Source: an uncultured Actinomycetes bacterium
GTDB taxonomy: Bacteria > Actinomycetota > Acidimicrobiia > Acidimicrobiales > Acidimicrobilacustridaceae
Length of the DNA stretch: 6,114 bases
Assembly (NCBI GenBank): GCA_945957335.1
Contig: CAMFLJ010000235.1
Span: forward strand, 1 to 6,114
Direction: 5' to 3'
In this document: piece after piece, positions 1-4,431 of the stretch
Position numbering within the stretch: position 1 is the first letter of the stretch
How the letters are laid out: the number at the start of each line of letters is the position of its first letter
Translations under genes and position numbers: made by a program
The notes under the pieces: generated by a model
Seen by the model: only the letters and a program-made list of their open reading frames with translations
What the model was told of the DNA's origin: nothing
The model's database searches: none

Positions 1-790
1 GCCACCAGCCGAGGTCGAGCTCGGCCGGGCCGACGTAGGACGCCTCGAAGTCGGTGAGGCAGGCGGGGGAGAAGTCGCGGAAGATGATGTTGCCGGGCCG
101 GGGGTCGCCCCAGCAGAGGCCGGGGGTGTCGTCGACGGGCAGCTCGCGGTGGAGCCACTCCCACGCCTGCTCGAGCACCGGGTGGCGCCGGCCCCGCAGC
201 TCCTCGAGCCCGAAGCGCTCCCAGAGGTCGAGCTGGGCGTGGTTGCCCGGGGTGCCGCCCTCGGGCACGAGCCACTGGAGGCCGGCGGCCTGCCAGTCGA
301 CGCGGTGGATGGCGGCCATGGCCTCGATGCCGCCGGTGATCAGGCGGCGGCGCTGATCGGGGGTGGCCTCGGTGAAGAAGCCCTCCTGGGTGTAGAGCGG
401 GCTCTCGATGGGCACCTGGCCCTCGACGAAGCGCATCACGAAGAACGGCTTGCCGGCCACGGCGGCGTCGGCCTCGTAGCCCACGACGGGGGCCACCGGC
501 ACGGTGCCGTGCGCGGCGATGGCGGTCATCACCCGGTGCTGGATCTCGATCTCGGCCAGGTCCTCGGACGACTGGGCGGGGTAGATCGCCGGCTCGGGGT
601 TCTCGAGGCGCAGGACGAGGCGCTCGTGGGAGGTCTCGCCGCCCCGGTGGGCCTCGGCGGTGAACATCACCGTCTCGGCCGAGAAGCCCTGCCCCGAGGG
701 GCGCTTGGCGTCGAGCATCACCACGGAATCGGCCCCCAGCCGGGGGGCCAGCCACGCCTCGACGGCGGCCTGGTCGAACGACTCGGTCAT
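1..790 (-). CDS. APH-family phosphotransferase (small-molecule kinase), C-terminus outside window
   Basis: This is the first 263 codons of an aminoglycoside-phosphotransferase-fold kinase (PF01636 type); the frame is open to the window edge. Visible in order: a glycine-rich loop near residues 32-43 (SGQGFSAETVMF), the beta-strand VLRL with Arg61 where kinases often have Lys, the hinge KPFFVMRFVEG (114-124), the catalytic loop WGDPRPGN (227-234; Asp229 base, Asn234), the metal-binding DFE (247-249), then GPAELDLGW. CWGDxRxGN plus ELDLGW resembles the subgroup related to the kinase domains of ACAD10/ACAD11, which act in lipid metabolism, rather than true antibiotic-resistance enzymes. Such proteins usually have about 340-360 residues, so roughly 80-100 are missing beyond the edge. 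The ATG has a strong Shine-Dalgarno, AGGGGGA, at 797-803, six bases upstream. The substrate is unknown; a resistance role is possible but less likely. Confidence 0.88.
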   Translation of the reverse strand, partial: MTESFDQAAVEAWLAPRLGADSVVMLDAKRPSGQGFSAETVMFTAEAHRGGETSHERLVLRLENPEPAIYPAQSSEDLAEIEIQHRVMTAIAAHGTVPVAPVVGYEADAAVAGKPFFVMRFVEGQVPIESPLYTQEGFFTEATPDQRRRLITGGIEAMAAIHRVDWQAAGLQWLVPEGGTPGNHAQLDLWERFGLEELRGRRHPVLEQAWEWLHRELPVDDTPGLCWGDPRPGNIIFRDFSPACLTDFEASYVGPAELDLGWW

Positions 791-827
791 CTCTGATCCC
801 CCTGGTGCGGTGCGACGGCGACCGGCG

Positions 828-833
828 ACGGTA
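828..833 (-). promoter_or_regulatory. Candidate -10 element for the APH-family kinase gene
   Basis: On the minus strand the hexamer TACCGT fits the actinobacterial TANNNT -10 pattern. It would start transcription near 821, giving a leader of about 30 bases that includes the Shine-Dalgarno. No convincing -35 is seen. The rest of the 198-bp divergent gap (791-988) shows no further clear element, and no obvious -10 was found for the plus-strand gene at 989. Confidence 0.35.
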
Positions 834-988
834 CCAGCGGCCCCGGGAGGGGAGTGACGTCCGACCCTACGGATCGGGAACGGGATGCCGATGACTGGTG
901 TTGGAGAGGGTGCCTGGTCCCGGAGCCGGGCCCCACCCCACACCGGCGAGGCGCTCGCCCCGCCGCCTACCACGGAAGCGAACGGACC

Positions 989-1264
989 ATGCAGGACACC
1001 ATCGCCACCACCGAACAGCAGGGCATCGACTCCCTCGTCGCCCTGGTCGCCACCGCCGACGCGGCGGACGAGCTGCTGGTGTCGTCGTCCCGCCTCGTGG
1101 ATGCGCTCCTCGACGTGCGCAACGAGGTGCCCGAGGCCCTGGTCTCGGTGGTCGACACGGCTCTCGCCGCCTGCGCCCACCGCCATGTGGTCCCCACCGC
1201 CGAGGCGGTCGAGCTGGTCGCCACGATCACGGCCGGGCAGGCGCTGCGACCCGATCCGGTCTGA
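989..1264 (+). CDS. Small acidic helical protein of unknown function (91 aa)
   Basis: I do not recognise this protein. The 91 residues are rich in Ala, Val, Leu, Asp and Glu and read as a run of amphipathic helices (for example DAADELLVSSSRLVDALLD near residues 28-46). There is no signal peptide, membrane segment or metal motif, and only one cysteine. Third codon positions are almost all G or C, as in the neighbouring genes, which supports real coding. I chose the ATG at 989 because GGAAG at 974-978 gives a ten-base Shine-Dalgarno spacing. The frame stays open upstream to a GTG at 854, but that would add a Pro/Arg-rich segment without helical character and without a properly spaced ribosome site. 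A strong hairpin follows 45 bases after the stop, so it is probably a single-gene transcript. It could be a small regulator or partner protein; function is undetermined. Confidence 0.62.
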   Translation: MQDTIATTEQQGIDSLVALVATADAADELLVSSSRLVDALLDVRNEVPEALVSVVDTALAACAHRHVVPTAEAVELVATITAGQALRPDPV

Positions 1265-1309
1265 TCGGTCACGCCTGCCGGCTCAGGACGAGCCAGCCCG
1301 ACGCCCCCC

Positions 1310-1340
1310 ACGGCCCGCACGATCCGTTCGTGCGGGCCGT
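1310..1340 (+). terminator. Perfect 13-bp hairpin, probable terminator of the small gene
   Basis: The arms ACGGCCCGCACGA (1310-1322) and TCGTGCGGGCCGT (1328-1340) are exact reverse complements around a five-base loop, TCCGT. It lies 45 bases after the stop at 1264 and before the next promoter at about 1411. No T-run follows, which is common for GC-rich actinobacterial terminators. It could work in either direction, but no minus-strand gene converges on it here. Confidence 0.65.
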
Positions 1341-1410
1341 CGTCGCATCCGGGCCCGGTGACGGCTCGGCGTGACCGGATGATCAGGAGCCGGAAACCCT
1401 CCCGCAACAC

Positions 1411-1430
1411 CCCTCCGCCACACTGCCCCG
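1411..1430 (+). promoter_or_regulatory. Candidate leaderless promoter (-10 CACACT) of the amidotransferase-like gene
   Basis: CCCTCCGCCA-C-ACTG sits immediately before the GTG at 1431. The hexamer CACACT (1419-1424) ends six bases before the start codon, the spacing expected when transcription begins on the start codon itself. There is no Shine-Dalgarno. The same word, with one difference, occurs at 6090-6104 before another GTG at the same distance. The first and third -10 positions differ from the usual TANNNT, and no clear -35 is visible. Confidence 0.45.
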
Positions 1431-2201
1431 GTGGCACTTCCTCGGATCGGGATCACGGCTGAGCCCGTCGACGGCGACGGCGGTCGCATCGACGGCGCCC
1501 CGCGCGCCTACGTGCAGGGCGTGGTGGCGGCCGGTGGCATCCCCGTGGTCCTGCCCGTCCTCGGCCCCGAGCTCGTCGATGCCACCCTCGAGGGCGTCGA
1601 CGGCCTGCTGGTGTCGGGTGGCGGCGACATCGACCCGCTCCGCTACGGCCGACTCGCCGGGCCCCGCACCGACGGCGTCGACTCCGGTCGCGACGCCTTC
1701 GAGCTGCCGCTCGTCCGCGCCGCGCTGGCCTCGGGCCTGCCGATCCTGGGCGTCGGGCGCGGCCTCCAGGTCGTGAACGTGGCCCTGGGCGGCACCCTCG
1801 TGCAGCACGTGGCCGGGCACGGGCCGAACGCAGAGGGCCCGGTCGCCCACGAGGTGCGCATCGGCCCCGGGTCGCTCCTCGCGGCCGTGGTCGGCTCCAC
1901 CACGCTCTCCGTCGAGTCGGCCCACCACCAGGCCCTCGACCTCGCCGGGGCCGGCCTGCAGGTGGTGGCCCGCGCCACCGACGGCCCGATCGAGGCGGTC
2001 GAGGGCCTCGGTGACCTGCGGGTGCTGGGCGTGCAGTGGCAGCCCGAGCTGGCCCTCGACCGGCCGGCCCACGCCGCGCTGTTCCGCTGGCTCGTCCGCG
2101 AGGCCGCGGTGCACCCCGACGCCGGACTCCTCGACCTCGTGCGCCTCGACGAGGTCGGCCCGGTGCCGCCGTCGTGGGCGGCCCTCGCCGCGCCCCGCTG
2201 A
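1431..2201 (+). CDS. Class-I glutamine amidotransferase-like protein (peptidase C26 fold), catalytic residues lost
   Basis: At 256 residues this matches the usual length of gamma-glutamyl-GABA hydrolase-like proteins (PuuD type; peptidase C26). Family landmarks: RIGIT at 5-9, YVQGVVAAGGIPVVLP at 27-42, SGGGDIDPLRYG at 62-73, the elbow PILGVGRGLQVVNVALGGTL at 104-123, SAHHQAL near 163-169 and GVQWQPE at 201-207. Active members read GxCRG and QWHPE at the last two sites. Here the nucleophile is Gly109 (GGG at 1755-1757) and the catalytic His is Gln204 (CAG at 2040-2042), while Glu206 and HHQ165-167 remain. The frame is intact with normal codon use, so this is a functional-looking pseudoenzyme rather than a decayed gene. 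Glutamine or gamma-glutamyl hydrolysis by the usual thiol mechanism should be impossible; a binding or scaffold role is inference. The GTG start is the only start codon between the in-frame stop at 1380 and the RIGIT motif. A roughly 40-residue tail follows the last motif. Confidence 0.85.
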   Translation: MALPRIGITAEPVDGDGGRIDGAPRAYVQGVVAAGGIPVVLPVLGPELVDATLEGVDGLLVSGGGDIDPLRYGRLAGPRTDGVDSGRDAFELPLVRAALASGLPILGVGRGLQVVNVALGGTLVQHVAGHGPNAEGPVAHEVRIGPGSLLAAVVGSTTLSVESAHHQALDLAGAGLQVVARATDGPIEAVEGLGDLRVLGVQWQPELALDRPAHAALFRWLVREAAVHPDAGLLDLVRLDEVGPVPPSWAALAAPR

Positions 2202-2209
2202 GCCCGGCC

Positions 2210-2229
2210 CCGGAGCCGCCGCCCTCCGG
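2210..2229 (+). terminator. Short GC hairpin after the amidotransferase-like gene, weak terminator candidate
   Basis: The arms CCGGAG (2210-2215) and CTCCGG (2224-2229) pair around an eight-base loop, starting eight bases after the stop codon. There is no T-run. The stem is short for GC-rich DNA and may be chance, but its position directly behind the stop is what a terminator would show. Confidence 0.35.
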
Positions 2230-2254
2230 CGTGGGTGGGGAGGCCTGACGGGCG

Positions 2255-2260
2255 TACGGT
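2255..2260 (+). promoter_or_regulatory. Candidate -10 element for the amidohydrolase gene
   Basis: TACGGT fits TANNNT and lies 33 bases before the ATG at 2294, giving a short leader that contains the ribosome site AGGGGGA at 2281-2287. A small inverted repeat, CGGTG (2257-2261) and CACCG (2270-2274), overlaps its 3' side and could be an operator or leader structure. No clear -35 is seen. Co-transcription with the upstream gene remains possible, since the gap is only 92 bases. Confidence 0.35.
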
Positions 2261-2293
2261 GGTCGCCGTCACCGCACCTGAGGGGGAGCACCG

Positions 2294-3484
2294 ATGACCG
2301 TCGCCGACGATCCGATCCTGCTGCCGGATCCCGAGCCCGCCGACCTCCGCTACACGATCATCTCGGTGGACGACCACCTGGTCGAGCCGCCCGACATGTT
2401 CGAGGGACGGCTGCCCGCGCACCTGCAGGACCGCGCCCCCAAGGTCATCACCAACGAGCGCGGCCACGAGGTCTGGGAGTTCGAGGGCCAGACCTTCACC
2501 CAGGTCGGCATGAACGCCGTGGCGGGCCGCACCAAGAGCATGAAGAACCTCGAGCCCACGAAGTTCTCCGACATGCGCGCCGGCTGCTGGGACATCCACG
2601 AGCGCATCCGCGACATGGACCTCAACGGCGTGTGGGCCTCGGTGAACTTCCCCTCGATGATCACCGGGTTCTGCGGCCGGGTGTTCGCCCAGGCCCAGGA
2701 CCCCGAGCTGGGCTGGGCCACCACCCAGGCCTGGAACGACTGGCTCCACGACGAGTGGTGGTCGCCGTACCCCGAGCGCATCGTGCCCCTCGGCATCACC
2801 TACCTCTCCGACCCCGAGAAGGGCGCGGCCGAGATCCGCCGCAACGCCGAGCGCGGCTTCACCGCCGTCACCCTTCCCGAGCGCCCGCACCGGATCGGCC
2901 TGCCGTCGCTGTTCACCGGCTTCTGGGACACGATCATCCAGGCCTGCGCCGACACCGACACGGTGATCGCGCTGCACGTCGGCTCGTCGGGCGGCTACGA
3001 GAACCCCGAGGGCGCCCCCAGCCTGCAGCTCGGCGCCACCCTGTTCGGCCAGCTCTCGCTCGCCGCGTGCGCCGAGTGGCTGTGGTCGGGCTACGCCGTG
3101 AAGCACCCGAACCTGAAGATCGCCATGAGCGAGGGCGGCATCGGCTGGGTGGCCATGCTGCTCGACCGGCTCGACAACATCGTCGACCGCTCGGGCTACG
3201 GCCTGGGCTGGGACGACCGCCCGGCCGACGTGCTCAAGCGGAACTTCTGGTTCTGCACCCTCGACGACCCGTCCACGATCGTCACCCGCCACCGCATCGG
3301 GGTCGAGAACATCCTGTTCGAGACCGACTACCCCCACGGCGACGGCACCTGGCCCGACACCCAGGACGTGGTCGAGGAGGTCTACGGCCACCTGCCCGAC
3401 GACGAGCTGCGGATGATCCTGTGCGAGAACGCGGCGGCGCTGTTCCGCCACCCGCTGCCCTCCGAGGTCCTGCCGAAGCGCTGA
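2294..3484 (+). CDS. Amidohydrolase-2 family metal-dependent hydrolase/decarboxylase
   Basis: This 396-residue cytoplasmic protein has the TIM-barrel amidohydrolase-2 pattern (PF04909), a family containing C-C hydrolases and non-oxidative decarboxylases such as ACMSD. Visible landmarks: ISVDDHLVEPPDMF (23-36; Asp26 and His28 as probable metal ligands), DIHERIRDMDLNGVWASVNFPSM, the barrel histidine ALHVGSSG (His228), the acidic MSEGGIGW (Glu280), and ETDYPHGDGTWP (343-353; Asp345 as the usual catalytic/metal Asp), ending in the helix ENAAALFRH. The second His of the classic HxH pair is Val30. Many actinobacterial members share a D-x-H-x-x-E-P form, so this marks a subgroup rather than damage. 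Length is normal. The ATG has AGGGGGA six bases upstream. Its neighbours, an SDR and an acyl-CoA synthetase, suggest catabolism of a hydrophobic acid, but the substrate is unknown. Confidence 0.9.
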   Translation: MTVADDPILLPDPEPADLRYTIISVDDHLVEPPDMFEGRLPAHLQDRAPKVITNERGHEVWEFEGQTFTQVGMNAVAGRTKSMKNLEPTKFSDMRAGCWDIHERIRDMDLNGVWASVNFPSMITGFCGRVFAQAQDPELGWATTQAWNDWLHDEWWSPYPERIVPLGITYLSDPEKGAAEIRRNAERGFTAVTLPERPHRIGLPSLFTGFWDTIIQACADTDTVIALHVGSSGGYENPEGAPSLQLGATLFGQLSLAACAEWLWSGYAVKHPNLKIAMSEGGIGWVAMLLDRLDNIVDRSGYGLGWDDRPADVLKRNFWFCTLDDPSTIVTRHRIGVENILFETDYPHGDGTWPDTQDVVEEVYGHLPDDELRMILCENAAALFRHPLPSEVLPKR

Positions 3485-3492
3485 TCCTCTCG

Positions 3493-3533
3493 CTGGCTCA
3501 CGTCGTCAGGTCATGCCTGACCACGTGAGCCGG
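3493..3533. terminator. Long symmetrical hairpin, probable bidirectional terminator between convergent genes
   Basis: GGCTCACGT (3495-3503) pairs with ACGTGAGCC (3523-3531). After one C-C mismatch, GTCAGG (3505-3510) pairs with CCTGAC (3516-3521) around the loop TCATG. One T-G and one C-G pair extend the outer stem to 3493 and 3533. It lies between the stop of the plus-strand amidohydrolase gene (3484) and that of the minus-strand SDR gene (3541), so it can serve both. No T-run is present on either side. Confidence 0.72.
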
Positions 3534-3540
3534 TGAGGCC

Positions 3541-4311
3541 TCAGCGCACGCCGGGCGGCACCCGCCCGGCGTTGGAGCCGCCGTCGATGACCAGCTCGGC
3601 GCCGGTGACGTACGACGACGCATCGGACGCGAGGTACAGCACGGTCTCGGCGACCTCCGAGGGCTGGCCCACCCGGCCGAGGGGGAGGTGCGCGGTGCGG
3701 GCCGCGTCGGTGCCGGGGTCACCGGCGGGGGGCAGCATCGCGGTGTCGACCATGCCCGGGTAGACCGAGTTCACCCGGATGCCGAGCGGCCCGAGCTCCA
3801 CGGCGGCCACCCGGGAGACGCCGCGCAGCCCCCACTTGGCCGCGGCGTAGGCGCCGTGGCCCCAGAACCCGGACTGGGCGGCCAGCGAGGAGATGTTCAC
3901 GATCGAGCCACCGCGCCGCGCCTCCATGGCGGGCACGACCGCCTGCATCCCGAGGATCGCGCCGACGAGGTTCACGTCGAGGATGCGGTGCAGGTCCTCA
4001 GACGTCTCGTCGAGCAGCGGCCGGATCCGGTGGATGGCGGCGTTGTTCACGAGGACGTCGACCCCGCCGAACCGCTCGGTGGCGAGGGCGACCACCTCGG
4101 CCCAGGCCGCCTCCTCGGAGACGTCGTGGGCCATCGCCGCGGCGGCGTCGCCCAACGAGGCCGCCACCGCCGTGACCTCGTCGGCCAGCACGTCGGTGAG
4201 CACCACGCGGGCGCCCTCGGCGACGAAGAGGCGGGCCTCGGCCTCGCCTTGGCCGCGTGCGGCGCCGGTGATGATCGCCACCCTGCCCGCGAGTCGTCCC
4301 TGCTCTGCCAT
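3541..4311 (-). CDS. Classical SDR oxidoreductase, hydroxysteroid-dehydrogenase-like
   Basis: This 256-residue NAD(P)-dependent oxidoreductase has all classical short-chain dehydrogenase marks. The cofactor loop TGAARGQG is at 15-22. Asp40 after the second strand favours NAD over NADP. DV at 63-64 and NNAA at 89-92 follow. The catalytic tetrad is Asn114, Ser142, Tyr155 and Lys159. The adenine-side end reads PGMVDTAML, and the C-terminus YVTGAELVIDGG is typical. It resembles the 3-alpha/20-beta-hydroxysteroid dehydrogenase group (mycobacterial FabG3/Rv2002 type), though SDR substrates cannot be read from such similarity; an alcohol or ketone in lipid, sterol or terpenoid breakdown fits the neighbours. 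The ATG at 4311 has AGGGGGA (4316-4322) four bases upstream. It is divergent from the acyl-CoA synthetase gene and converges on the amidohydrolase gene. Confidence 0.93.
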   Translation of the reverse strand: MAEQGRLAGRVAIITGAARGQGEAEARLFVAEGARVVLTDVLADEVTAVAASLGDAAAAMAHDVSEEAAWAEVVALATERFGGVDVLVNNAAIHRIRPLLDETSEDLHRILDVNLVGAILGMQAVVPAMEARRGGSIVNISSLAAQSGFWGHGAYAAAKWGLRGVSRVAAVELGPLGIRVNSVYPGMVDTAMLPPAGDPGTDAARTAHLPLGRVGQPSEVAETVLYLASDASSYVTGAELVIDGGSNAGRVPPGVR

Positions 4312-4370
4312 GTCGTCCCCCTGCTCGGCGTCGCTGAGGTGCCTACCACGGCCTCGGCCCGGCGCGCCCC

Positions 4371-4382
4371 ATATACGTTATG
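4371..4382. promoter_or_regulatory. AT-rich island with overlapping divergent -10 candidates
   Basis: ATATACGTTATG is the one AT-rich patch in the 120-bp gap between the SDR and acyl-CoA synthetase genes. On the plus strand TACGTT (4374-4379) and on the minus strand TAACGT (4380-4375) both fit TANNNT, and they overlap by five bases. They would give leaders of about 45 and 57 bases to the two starts. CATA and TATG flank the core as short inverted arms (4370-4373 and 4379-4382). No -35 is evident on either side. Overlapping -10 elements would make the two promoters mutually exclusive. Confidence 0.45.
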
Positions 4383-4431
4383 AAGTCGCGTCGCCGACCG
4401 AGCGGGGCGCCCGGGCCCTTCGAGGAGAGCA

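Noticed and set aside
149..796. 215-codon open frame on the plus strand
   Set aside because: It is antisense to the APH-family kinase, which shows complete catalytic motifs on the other strand.
914..934. GC hairpin CCCG-GAGC-CGGG upstream of the small gene
   Set aside because: A four-base-pair stem is expected by chance in DNA this GC-rich, and nothing else supports a function.
854..988. N-terminal extension of the small protein from GTG at 854
   Set aside because: The added 45 residues are Pro/Arg-rich and unlike the rest. The GGAGGGGA before it abuts the GTG with no spacing, whereas ATG 989 has a spaced Shine-Dalgarno.
967..1437. 156-codon open frame on the minus strand
   Set aside because: It overlaps the small plus-strand gene and its hairpin. 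The translation has no family features, and the plus-strand frame has the better codon pattern and ribosome site.
1643..3451. 602-codon open frame on the minus strand
   Set aside because: It lies opposite two well-supported plus-strand genes and has a low-complexity Gly/Ala/Val/Arg/His-rich translation with no motif. It is open only because GC-rich DNA lacks stops.
2011..3528. 505-codon open frame on the plus strand
   Set aside because: It is out of frame with both the amidotransferase-like gene and the amidohydrolase gene it overlaps. Its Arg/Pro/His-rich product is a frame shadow.
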